Assembly: GCA_947040475.1 (NCBI GenBank)
Contig: CAMRBT010000025.1
Location: 1 to 13,465, forward strand
Length of the DNA stretch: 13,465 bases
DNA from: an uncultured Brevinema sp.
Lineage (GTDB): Bacteria; Spirochaetota; Brevinematia; Brevinematales; Brevinemataceae
Reading direction: 5' to 3'
The translations under genes and the position numbers were made by a program. The notes below the pieces were generated by a model that saw only the letters and a program-made list of their open reading frames with translations, did not search any database and had not been told where the DNA came from. Positions 6,642-13,465 of the stretch are shown here, piece by piece (position 1 is the first letter of the stretch; every line of letters begins with the position of its first letter).

Positions 6642-8114
6642 ATGATATATATATTTTTACTTATTCTCTTTTCTATTAATGTGCTCCCTAATCATGCTCA
6701 AGAACTTAATTTTGTGAAAAATCAGGTTGTTATTCAAGATGCTGTCGGTGATGTGCAAACACGCTATCTACATTCTCATATATGGACTCCTGTAACTGCT
6801 GGAATCTCCATACCACAAAATAGTTTTATTAGATTGAATACGCCAAGTAGTGCTATTAGTGTTACTTATCCTGATGGAAGTGCTGTTCGTTTAATAGGAG
6901 TAGGATCTTTCTTTTTTGAAAATATTTCAGAACTCGTTAATAATGCTTATCAAAGTAAAATGCTTGTTTTATTTGGTAGGTGGACTTATCAGTCTCATCC
7001 CGATTATCTCTCACGTTTTATTGTGAATACAGATATCACGACTAGCGTTGTAGAAAATGGTGTAGGGGCTGGCTTTTTTTATAATGGCACTAATGAATTT
7101 GTCCTCAAAAAAGGAAGAGGGCTCATCAGTTATAGACAACAAAATGCTAAAGCCATAGTCTTGGACGAGCAACAATTTGTAAAGTTTAATATTTTAGATG
7201 GTTTCTTTTTTCCCAAGTTAGCAACAGAAGAATTATTCAACCAATATCTAATATTCTCAGAAGAAAAAACAAACACAAAAGACTTAGGTACTCTAAGTCT
7301 TTTATCATATAGTCCTACAAATACTAACTTAACAAATAAAACGCTAGTAAAAGAAGAGATCGATATTCAACAACTAGAATCCTTAAAAGATTTAAATTTC
7401 AAAAAAAGATCTGATTTTTTACAAGTGACCATTGCTAAAATTAAAAAAATTCCAATGGCTGTTCCCGTCGTAGCGCCTGTTAATTCTCTTACTATTCCTC
7501 AATCTTTGCTTACAGATATTGATCTTGATGATTTTGAAATTGCTACAAAACCTGTAGAAGAAGAACCAACAAATATAAAGCCTAAAACTGTTAGACGGGC
7601 TAGACCTGTTAAACCAGCGGTAAGACCTAAAAATAAAGTTAAAAGAAAGCCTGCTGCAGTCAAGGCAAAACCTAAAGTTGCTGCCCCTAAAAATGGAGTA
7701 GATGATTTATTAAAATCCTTAGATCAAAGTTTTGCTGAAGAAGCAGTCCTAGAAGAACCTGAAACTCCTGATAATACTAATACAGAAAACTCAGGTATTG
7801 TTATAGAAGAAATAGCTCCTCCTATTGAACTAATTGAATTAGAAGTAGAGCCTGAGCCTCTAGAACCTGTGGTTATTCCTAAAAAAACACCTAGAAAAAG
7901 AAGAGTGCCCAGAGAAACTGATGCTGAGATTGCAGCCAGACTTGCGGCAGAAGCTGAAGAAAAACTTGAAGAAGAAGCTGAAGCTCGTTATAAAGCTAGT
8001 GAAGAATACTGGAATAGAAACTTAAATAGTGATAAATACAGATATAATCAATTTCAACTTGAATCAGCAGATGATCTTATGAATTCTTTCTCATCTGTTC
8101 TTCTTAATATGTAA
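6642..8114 (+). CDS. Secreted FecR-domain protein with charged low-complexity tail
   Basis: A 490-residue exported protein. Residues 1-19 form a hydrophobic signal peptide ending NHA|Q; the n-region unusually lacks Lys or Arg. The part from about 25 to 185 resembles the FecR fold: TYPDGSAVRLIGVGSF, then an FGRWTY...FIVNTDITTSVVENG segment and a closing VLDEQQFVKF strand. In spirochetes such domains occur in envelope proteins without the FecI sigma factor, and none is here. Residues about 314-349 are very rich in Lys, Arg, Pro and Ala; 365-410 are acidic and Pro-rich; 424-455 form a charged Ala/Glu helix likely to be a coiled coil. The tail looks disordered and might bind an anionic partner such as cell-wall polymer. 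AAGGAA and an extended -10 box set the start. Confidence 0.8.
   Translation: MIYIFLLILFSINVLPNHAQELNFVKNQVVIQDAVGDVQTRYLHSHIWTPVTAGISIPQNSFIRLNTPSSAISVTYPDGSAVRLIGVGSFFFENISELVNNAYQSKMLVLFGRWTYQSHPDYLSRFIVNTDITTSVVENGVGAGFFYNGTNEFVLKKGRGLISYRQQNAKAIVLDEQQFVKFNILDGFFFPKLATEELFNQYLIFSEEKTNTKDLGTLSLLSYSPTNTNLTNKTLVKEEIDIQQLESLKDLNFKKRSDFLQVTIAKIKKIPMAVPVVAPVNSLTIPQSLLTDIDLDDFEIATKPVEEEPTNIKPKTVRRARPVKPAVRPKNKVKRKPAAVKAKPKVAAPKNGVDDLLKSLDQSFAEEAVLEEPETPDNTNTENSGIVIEEIAPPIELIELEVEPEPLEPVVIPKKTPRKRRVPRETDAEIAARLAAEAEEKLEEEAEARYKASEEYWNRNLNSDKYRYNQFQLESADDLMNSFSSVLLNM
7277..7303 (+). repeat. Perfect 11-bp hairpin inside the FecR-domain gene
   Basis: AAAAGACTTAG, a 5-nt loop GTACT, and CTAAGTCTTTT form an exact inverted repeat within the coding sequence, at residues about 213-221 between the FecR-like domain and the low-complexity tail. 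It ends in four Ts, so it resembles a weak internal terminator or attenuator, though it may be chance. Confidence 0.45.
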
Positions 8115-8128
8115 GCAAAATATCTAAG

Positions 8129-8183
8129 AAAAATCAAAAAAACAACCCCATATTTTTATTGAAATATCAATAAAAATATGGGG
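8129..8183 (-). terminator. Intrinsic terminator of the minus-strand operon
   Basis: The arms 8146-8161 and 8168-8183 are exact 16-bp reverse complements (CCCC at the base, 6-nt loop). Read on the minus strand, the stem is followed by TTGTTTTTTTGATTTTT (8145 down to 8129), a good T-tract, about 115 nt after the GGDEF stop. On the plus strand no T-run follows, so termination of the FecR gene here would be weaker. Confidence 0.8.
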
Positions 8184-8202
8184 TATATGAAATTGGGGTT
8201 AA

Positions 8203-8287
8203 AATTCAACAAAATTAAATAACAAATTTTTTATATACTATCTATAGTCTTCAAAAAATGTTAAAACTTGTTAATTTTTGTTGAATT
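8203..8287. repeat. Long-spaced inverted repeat in the convergent gap
   Basis: AATTCAACAAAATTAA at 8203-8218 matches the reverse complement of 8271-8287 with a single extra T, with a 52-nt AT-rich spacer. It could form a second stem in transcripts from either strand. Its role is unknown. Confidence 0.45.
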
Positions 8288-8297
8288 ATCTTATTTT

Positions 8298-9182
8298 TTA
8301 CATACAAATTCTATTTCTTCCTAAATCTTTTGCTTTATATAAAAGCAGATCAACATTAGAAATAAGATCTGTATACTCTTTATAGTCTTCTCTTACTTTG
8401 ACCAAACCAGCACTCATGGTTACCTTTACCGATTCATCCTCTTCTGTTGTTCTTTCTACGCATGATCTAATTCTTTCTAATACATCATGGGCTTGTTTTA
8501 ATTCTGTTTGTGGGAAGATAATCGCAAATTCTTCTCCTCCCACTCGTGCAATCATATCCGTTTTACGACAATTATTTTGCATAATATTGGCAGCAATTGC
8601 TAATATCTCATCTCCTTTCAAATGACCAAAATTGTCATTAACTGATTTGAAATTATCCAAATCAATCATCGCTAAACAAAAAGTAGTTTGATTGTGTTGA
8701 TAATGTTTAAAGTATAATTCTAAATTTTTCATAAAGGTTCTTCTATTACCAATCTTTGTTAAAAGATCAAAAAATGCATAGTTTTGTATTTGTTGCATTT
8801 GATAAAAATTGTGGATGAGTAATTGTATTTGTATTAATAATTCTTTATTGGTAATTTTATCCAAAGACATCATTAATGAAGTTTTTGTATCTAACACCCT
8901 AGAGAGATCAATATTTCCTACATTATCACATAATAATACAGGTGAAAAAGGGATAACTTCATCTTTTTTAAAATAAGAAGCTATGTCATATCTTGTATAG
9001 AGATCATAATCTAATAATACAACGACACACTCTTCCGTGTCTAATTCAACATTATTATCACCTGAAAAAAGTTTTAAAAATTTATCCATAGAATTCATAA
9101 ATGATAACTCGTAATGTTTACCGAGTGACTTTTTTATTTTTTCTATATGAGTAGAGTTTTCTGTAAGAACAAAAATCGTCAT
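8298..9182 (-). CDS. Receiver-like/GGDEF diguanylate cyclase
   Basis: A 294-residue protein predicted to make cyclic di-GMP from two GTP. The C-terminal GGDEF domain (about 135-294) has the metal-binding DLDNFKSVND (174-183), the signature GGEEF (215-219), and the allosteric inhibitory I-site R-K-T-D (206-209) exactly five residues upstream, so product feedback inhibition is expected. The N-terminal 125 residues look like a diverged response-regulator receiver: a candidate phospho-Asp at 58 (LLDYD) and a Lys at 109 before an acidic-helix pattern, but the usual acidic pair near residue 8 is reduced to one Glu. No histidine kinase is nearby. The start overlaps the nth stop by 4 bp (ATGA), with GAGG at 9189-9192 placed 6 nt upstream, so translation is coupled. 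It is the last gene before the terminator. Confidence 0.93.
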   Translation of the reverse strand: MTIFVLTENSTHIEKIKKSLGKHYELSFMNSMDKFLKLFSGDNNVELDTEECVVVLLDYDLYTRYDIASYFKKDEVIPFSPVLLCDNVGNIDLSRVLDTKTSLMMSLDKITNKELLIQIQLLIHNFYQMQQIQNYAFFDLLTKIGNRRTFMKNLELYFKHYQHNQTTFCLAMIDLDNFKSVNDNFGHLKGDEILAIAANIMQNNCRKTDMIARVGGEEFAIIFPQTELKQAHDVLERIRSCVERTTEEDESVKVTMSAGLVKVREDYKEYTDLISNVDLLLYKAKDLGRNRICM

Positions 9183-9856
9183 TTCTCACCTCTTTTTGGT
9201 TTCAGCTTTTTGATAATTATTTTATCACATATATTTTCTATAGGACATAGCTCACATTTTGGGGAAATAGGGCGACAAATCACCTGACCTAATGCTACTA
9301 AAGGTCTATTAAATTCATTCCAAATATTTATAGAAACATTTTCTCTTAAATAAAATTCTGTTTCTTCAGGAGTTTTAGTGCTACAAATCCCCAATCGATT
9401 AGAAATTCTATGAACATGAATATCCACACAAATCGCTGGTTCTTCAAAGGCTACCGCCATCACTAGGTTGGCAGTTTTTCTTCCTACTCCCGGTAATTCT
9501 AATAATAAATCTAAATCCGCAGGGACTTTAGAATCATAAGTATCTTGTAATATTTGAGCAATCTTATGAATTTGTCTAGCTTTTGTTTTGTAAAAACCAA
9601 CGGGATATATTAATTTTTCTATCTCCTCTACTGCTAAATCACTAATATCTTTTGGTGTTGTGACTACATCAAATAGTCTTACTGTTGCAGGTCCAGTAAC
9701 TTCGTCTTTTGTTCTGAGACTAAGGATCGTTGACATCAAGACTCTTAAAGGTCCATCACCAACCGTACTCATAAAAAACACAACAGGAGCTTCTGCTAAT
9801 TGTGGGCTTGTTTTTAGGATATCAAACATCTTGATTAATTTATTGTCATTCCACAT
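9179..9856 (-). CDS. nth: Endonuclease III (DNA glycosylase/AP lyase)
   Basis: A base-excision repair enzyme that removes oxidised pyrimidines and cleaves at the abasic site. The 225 residues include the helix-hairpin-helix motif LPGVGRKTA (121-129) with the catalytic Lys127, followed by the catalytic Asp145 in VDIHVHR. The C-terminal 4Fe-4S cluster loop is complete, with Cys194, Cys201, Cys204 and Cys210 in the C-x6-C-x2-C-x5-C spacing. Length and motifs are normal for the family. The ATG at 9856 has AAGGA 6 nt upstream; the gene overlaps the end of the ComEC gene by 11 bp and the GGDEF gene by 4 bp, so it sits in the middle of an operon. Confidence 0.96.
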   Translation of the reverse strand: MWNDNKLIKMFDILKTSPQLAEAPVVFFMSTVGDGPLRVLMSTILSLRTKDEVTGPATVRLFDVVTTPKDISDLAVEEIEKLIYPVGFYKTKARQIHKIAQILQDTYDSKVPADLDLLLELPGVGRKTANLVMAVAFEEPAICVDIHVHRISNRLGICSTKTPEETEFYLRENVSINIWNEFNRPLVALGQVICRPISPKCELCPIENICDKIIIKKLKPKRGEK

Positions 9857-11042
9857 GGTAAGTCCTTTTTTTATTCAACAGATGAACGATGATAATCATT
9901 ACTATTATAGATACTAAAGCACCTATTATTTTGTTTTGAAAGAACATTACCCCTAGAGGAAGTTCTGAGAATATTTTTGCGATTATATAAATAGCTTGAT
10001 AAAATAAAAAGATGATGCTATCTATTATTCCAAATGAAATTCCATAGGAGCTTGTGAATACGGCAAAGAAACAAAAGATCAATACTATGGGCATAAAAGG
10101 AACAATAATCGTACTAGATATTATGGAATAGATATTTACCACTCCAAACACAAAAATTAATACAGGTGATATTAATATAAAAGCTGCTAAAGAAACAGAC
10201 AGATATGAATTTATTATCGGATGTACAAGCCCTGATACTTTATTATAACATATTTTATAGAAAAATATAATGCCTGCCACAGAAATATAACTCAACCAAA
10301 AGGATAAAGAATACATATTTTTAGGAGAAATAATCATATTAATGACTAAAGCCACCAAAAACATTCTTGTACTTAGTATAGGAATCCTGATATAGGCAAA
10401 GAATGCACTCACAAAATGAAATAAAACTGCCCTTTGTAAAGAAATCCCTACCCCTCCTAAAAATAAGTAGAAAATCGAAAAAGGTAAAGTGCTTATTCCT
10501 AATAATCTTTTGGGCACTCCTAATAAAGAAAAGAACCATACAAAAAACATAATAAAAATAACTAAATGTAAACCCGATAATGCTAATAAATGAGCCAATC
10601 CAGAGAATCTTATATATTCCATAAATTCACTATCAAGAAAACTTTTGTTCCCTAAAATCAAGGCTATAATCAAAGCTCCAGATTTAGGATATAAATTAAT
10701 AATTTGTTTTGTTAAATAAATACGAAAGGTGGAGAATTGATTTAGAATAGGAAAAGCCGATTTATAAAAAGAAATATTCTGAGGCGTATTAACATAAGTA
10801 GAATTAAAATACTTCGTTCCATATAGTCCCATCTTGCTAAAAGGGGCTAACGCCACAGGGAAATCAAAATATAAATATTGTTGATGAGAAGAAACAACAT
10901 AGCGTTCTTTGTTATTATCAATCTCTATATTAGGGAAAGAAGTGATCTGATATTCCCTATAAGAAAAAACTGGAGATTCAGAAGTGAAAGCATTTGTAGT
11001 AGTGATAAATAAGTATAAAAAAACAATAGCTATTTTTAACAT
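9846..11042 (-). CDS. comEC: Short ComEC/Rec2-family membrane protein
   Basis: ComEC forms the inner-membrane channel that carries single-stranded DNA into the cell during transformation. This 398-residue version has the family core motif GLAHLLALSGLHL (148-160) and the SLQRA motif (201-205), within a region of about eight to nine hydrophobic helices (about 120-388). Residues 1-18 form a signal-like or first membrane segment, followed by a roughly 100-residue soluble part. The C-terminal metallo-beta-lactamase (nuclease-like) domain of typical 700 to 800-residue ComEC proteins is absent. There is no sign of frameshift: the gene ends cleanly and overlaps nth. Its ATG directly abuts the TAG of the preceding gene and lacks a close Shine-Dalgarno, so it probably depends on termination-reinitiation. 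The family is clear; a role in DNA uptake is not proven. Confidence 0.87.
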   Translation of the reverse strand: MLKIAIVFLYLFITTTNAFTSESPVFSYREYQITSFPNIEIDNNKERYVVSSHQQYLYFDFPVALAPFSKMGLYGTKYFNSTYVNTPQNISFYKSAFPILNQFSTFRIYLTKQIINLYPKSGALIIALILGNKSFLDSEFMEYIRFSGLAHLLALSGLHLVIFIMFFVWFFSLLGVPKRLLGISTLPFSIFYLFLGGVGISLQRAVLFHFVSAFFAYIRIPILSTRMFLVALVINMIISPKNMYSLSFWLSYISVAGIIFFYKICYNKVSGLVHPIINSYLSVSLAAFILISPVLIFVFGVVNIYSIISSTIIVPFMPIVLIFCFFAVFTSSYGISFGIIDSIIFLFYQAIYIIAKIFSELPLGVMFFQNKIIGALVSIIVMIIIVHLLNKKRTYHVE

Positions 11043-12233
11043 CTATATTGTAGTTGCCGCTTCCTTGATCTTAGAGCGATTGGCGAGAGACTCTGCATCT
11101 GTTTGAAGATCAGAACTAACATCAATACCATTGGTGACGGCACTCTTTAGAATGTCTGTCAATTCATAATAACCAGCAGGACGAGATAAATCAAGCATGA
11201 ATTGATAACGAGATGACTGTTTAGCAACTATTTCTAAGATATTGGGGGTAAAGGTATAGGCTTTTAATGGCTTTATTTCCATTTGTTCTAATAAATTATG
11301 TATAGTATTTAATACTTGTATACTACTTTCTAAAGGATCTCTTTCTTCTATTTCTAAGACTCGTGCTATTTTTTGGAATTTATCCAAATTAGAAACCAAA
11401 GAATATTCCAAAGAGCTCATTAAAGTAGCACCAGCACCTTCTCTTTCTGTACAAACTAGGGAATTAGATAAGGACATTGCTAATCCCGCACAAATACCCA
11501 AATTAGAGCTTTGTACGGCAAAACTTGCCAATAAAGATCCCATCATTAATTCGTTTTTGATTTTTACATTAGTTGGTTCATTAGGAAGTCTATTACCAGC
11601 AGACATGATTAATTCTATTGCTTTTAGTGCATAAGATTCTGAAAGCATAGATATATTACGAGAAAACAAAGCATCAATAGCATAGGCTAAACTCTGCACA
11701 GAAGATTCTAAAATAGTATCCACTCTACTAAATTCTGTATAAGATGCATCTAATACTAACCAATCAGCTCTTGAGTTAAGATCTTTGTATGGTTTTTTTA
11801 ATGTTTCATGATTGCTTGCGATATAGTATGTTTCTAACAATCCTGTATAAAAACAAGGGATGGACGGAATTTCTATATAAGATATTGGATTAGCTTCTGT
11901 ACTTGCAAATTGTACCATCGCTCTAGCAACAGTCAAGACATGGGTATCCCCAAAACCTATTATTGTTTGAGCAAAGCTTTCTTGTGCTAATACAATAGAC
12001 TCATCTTGAATACCATTATGAGGATCACTAGAAATCTCATGAAAGATCAATCCATAAGAAACGTTCTCTATAAAACGACGGAGATTTTGTGTTGCACCAA
12101 GATTCATAAGATTTTTATCGGTAACCATTATTACTCTTTTTTTTAATAATTCTGGTAGTTCGCTTAAATTGGTGTAACTTTCATAGCCTTGAATAATACG
12201 GGTGGGAATATGAAAATAGTTGAAATCGAGCAT
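11043..12233 (-). CDS. Degenerate iron-alcohol-dehydrogenase-fold protein
   Basis: A 396-residue protein with the length and layout of the group III (Fe-dependent) alcohol/glycerol dehydrogenases: an N-terminal Rossmann-like part (KKRVIMVTDKNLMNLG, 31-46) and an all-helical C-terminal part (YALKAIELIMSAGNRLP, 201-217). The conserved residues are changed. The nucleotide-binding GGGS motif reads GFGD (93-96). By eye alignment to FucO, the metal-binding Asp and His of D-A-L-x-H become Gln180 and Tyr184, the His of C-H-G-L-A becomes Ala249, and the His of P-H-G becomes Glu265. It is therefore likely a non-catalytic relative, perhaps a binding or structural protein. GAGG 6 nt before the ATG supports the start. 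It opens the four-gene cluster with comEC, nth and the cyclase. Confidence 0.72.
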   Translation of the reverse strand: MLDFNYFHIPTRIIQGYESYTNLSELPELLKKRVIMVTDKNLMNLGATQNLRRFIENVSYGLIFHEISSDPHNGIQDESIVLAQESFAQTIIGFGDTHVLTVARAMVQFASTEANPISYIEIPSIPCFYTGLLETYYIASNHETLKKPYKDLNSRADWLVLDASYTEFSRVDTILESSVQSLAYAIDALFSRNISMLSESYALKAIELIMSAGNRLPNEPTNVKIKNELMMGSLLASFAVQSSNLGICAGLAMSLSNSLVCTEREGAGATLMSSLEYSLVSNLDKFQKIARVLEIEERDPLESSIQVLNTIHNLLEQMEIKPLKAYTFTPNILEIVAKQSSRYQFMLDLSRPAGYYELTDILKSAVTNGIDVSSDLQTDAESLANRSKIKEAATTI

Positions 12234-12307
12234 GTAATACCTCTATAGTTTTACTTATGTAATCTATCGGAAGTAATATTATTTTATTAACACCTATTTT
12301 TTATTTT
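12234..12307 (-). other. Spacer upstream of the minus-strand operon
   Basis: A 74-bp AT-rich gap between the SPASM gene and the Fe-ADH-like gene. It must hold the ribosome-binding site (GAGG at 12240-12243) and is the likeliest place for an operon promoter. I see several AT-rich -10-like stretches but no convincing -35/-10 pair and no terminator hairpin, so read-through from the SPASM gene is also possible. Confidence 0.4.
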
Positions 12308-13465
12308 TTAATTCCACACCCACCAATCATCACAAGACATACATGTTTTACAAATATTATATTCTTGTTTACTGTGCTTATCAAAAGCCAATTGATTTTT
12401 ATTCCAAATACTCATTAAAGATTCTTGAGATAGAGACCCAATAATCTCATCAGATTGCCTACATAATAAAATACTTCCATCATTCAAAATCGTTAGCTCT
12501 CTTCTTAAAGCAAAACAAGGATGTCTTTTTATAGGAGCTAGATCAACAACTTTATTATCAAGACCAAAAGAATCAGCTTTGGTGATTAACACTTGAAACT
12601 CTTTCCATTCTATTAAAAAATCTTTAATGCCTTCTTCTGTTTCTAAAGATCTTGTCAATCGTACCCACACATGTTTTTTATTTTCTATTGATTTAATAAA
12701 ATGTGTAACTTGTTCTAGGCTATGAGGGGGTTTTTTGTATTGTTGAAAAAGAGATTCTTCTACAAAACTCACATCAAAAATCAATTCTGTATTTGGTCGA
12801 GAAAGCACTAGATCGGTAAATTCTTGACTAAGACAAAGAGATCTACATTCTATAAGGATTTTATTGGAGATAGTTTTTAATAGACTGAATAATTCTTTGA
12901 AAGATGAGTGCATAAAAGGATCACCCCACACCCCTATAGAAATCAATGCCTCAGGACAAAGTTCGTCAATTTCTGTAATGATCTTTCTAAAAATATCTAT
13001 GCTCATTTCTTGATTTGAAAACGATTTTGTATGGAATCCATCTGATAGTGAAGAAATTTCTATAGCTATATATTGAGGATTGTGGCGTAATAATCTTGTC
13101 TTTTCTGTTAATAATTGATCTATCATTTTAATAGAAATCTCAGGATTGTCCATCAAATCGCTAATATATTCTATAGCACCTTTATTAATAGGAAGGAAAT
13201 CTATTCTCTCCATAATTAATAAAGAAGGAGATAAATATACTCCTACATCTATTCCTTTATATTCCCAGTCAATCACACTTTTTAAAGAAGATTGTATTAT
13301 TTTTTCCTCATCAATATACTGCCAAAAATCCTTGATAAATTCATGAGAAATAGTCATAGGAACTAATCCATCTGGGATATTTTCTGTGAGACAAACATCA
13401 TACATTTTATCTCTCATATAATTCAACACATCTTCTGTATCCCTCAAAGAAAGCAATCCTGCAAA
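12308..13465 (-). CDS. Spiro-SPASM-like protein, 5' partial
   Basis: The last 385 residues of a protein whose frame stays open through the window edge (FAG precedes the TTG at 13456, so that codon is not the start). It resembles the spirochete 'spiro-SPASM' proteins, which combine an N-terminal nucleotidyltransferase-like region, a radical-SAM-like barrel and a SPASM iron-sulfur domain. The barrel strand YIAIEIS (about 13051-13071) and the SAM-binding-like GVWGDP (12917-12934) are visible, but the stretch 13007-13066, where CxxxCxxC should sit, has no cysteine. The SPASM part keeps a Cys in HPCFALRR, a Cys in LLCRQ, and C-x2-C-x2-C (codons 12350, 12341 and 12332, lowest base given for the first and third) just before the end, so an auxiliary cluster may still bind. 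The substrate is unknown. Confidence 0.75.
   Translation of the reverse strand, partial: FAGLLSLRDTEDVLNYMRDKMYDVCLTENIPDGLVPMTISHEFIKDFWQYIDEEKIIQSSLKSVIDWEYKGIDVGVYLSPSLLIMERIDFLPINKGAIEYISDLMDNPEISIKMIDQLLTEKTRLLRHNPQYIAIEISSLSDGFHTKSFSNQEMSIDIFRKIITEIDELCPEALISIGVWGDPFMHSSFKELFSLLKTISNKILIECRSLCLSQEFTDLVLSRPNTELIFDVSFVEESLFQQYKKPPHSLEQVTHFIKSIENKKHVWVRLTRSLETEEGIKDFLIEWKEFQVLITKADSFGLDNKVVDLAPIKRHPCFALRRELTILNDGSILLCRQSDEIIGSLSQESLMSIWNKNQLAFDKHSKQEYNICKTCMSCDDWWVWN

Larger units (their letters stand above)
8115..8297. other. Convergent intergenic region
   Basis: This 183-bp gap separates the plus-strand FecR gene from the minus-strand GGDEF gene. It contains one strong hairpin (8146-8183) and a longer-spaced imperfect inverted repeat (8203-8287). 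I see no open frame with a ribosome-binding site and no tRNA-like fold. Confidence 0.7.

Noticed and set aside
7581..7690. Possible repeat array or nucleoid-protein gene in the Lys/Arg/Pro-rich stretch of the FecR gene
   Set aside because: The basic tract is compositional bias without regular DNA repeat units, and it is in frame with the rest of the FecR-domain protein.
8398..8625. Plus-strand open frame opposite the GGDEF domain
   Set aside because: Fully antisense to the conserved GGEEF region; a shadow frame.
9660..9917. Plus-strand open frame opposite nth and the comEC end
   Set aside because: Antisense to two well-supported genes with no start signal.
10339..10539. Second minus-strand frame within comEC
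   Set aside because: Same-strand out-of-frame shadow of a membrane-helix region; the ComEC frame has the family motifs.
13146..13346. Plus-strand open frame opposite the SPASM gene
   Set aside because: Antisense, no ribosome-binding site, no recognisable domain.
13454..13456. TTG start for the spiro-SPASM-like gene
   Set aside because: The frame is open past it to the window end, no ribosome-binding site precedes it, and the protein is missing its expected N-terminal region.

Overview
The window is AT-rich chromosomal DNA, dense in genes, with short untranslated gaps and AT-rich hairpins. The best taxonomic clue is the last gene, which looks like the spirochete-restricted 'spiro-SPASM' family. 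The TPR, FecR-like and c-di-GMP proteins around it fit a host-associated or anaerobic spirochete of low GC content (Brevinema-like or Brachyspira-like). That placement is an inference from gene content, not a measured phylogeny.

Plus strand, 1 to about 8114. The window opens inside alaS (alanyl-tRNA synthetase, 5' end missing). A stand-alone PTS EIIA (PtsN-type) gene follows. Next come a secreted TPR protein that appears to start at an ATA codon, a membrane-anchored TPR protein ending in what looks like an inactive Mrr-type nuclease fold, and a 71-residue membrane hairpin protein that overlaps it. A GalT/HIT-like transferase (DUF4921-like) has an AT-rich repeat region upstream and ends in a perfect 28-bp palindromic terminator. 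A secreted FecR-domain protein with a polybasic/acidic tail has its own extended -10 promoter.

Convergent gap, 8115-8297. It holds a 16-bp perfect stem-loop that reads as a terminator for the minus strand, plus a second, long-spaced inverted repeat.

Minus strand, 13465 down to 8298. In transcription order: the spiro-SPASM-like gene (5' end outside the window), a 74-bp gap, a degenerate iron-alcohol-dehydrogenase-fold protein, a short ComEC/Rec2 membrane protein with no nuclease domain, endonuclease III (nth), and a receiver-like/GGDEF diguanylate cyclase. The last four are adjacent or overlap by 0 to 11 bp and almost certainly form one operon.

The most interesting pattern is that three proteins keep an enzyme fold but appear to have lost the catalytic or metal-binding residues: the Fe-ADH-like protein, the radical-SAM-like part of the SPASM protein, and the Mrr-like tail of the TPR protein. 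The probable ATA start codon is the other feature that deserves checking. I found no mobile element, CRISPR array, tRNA or rRNA.
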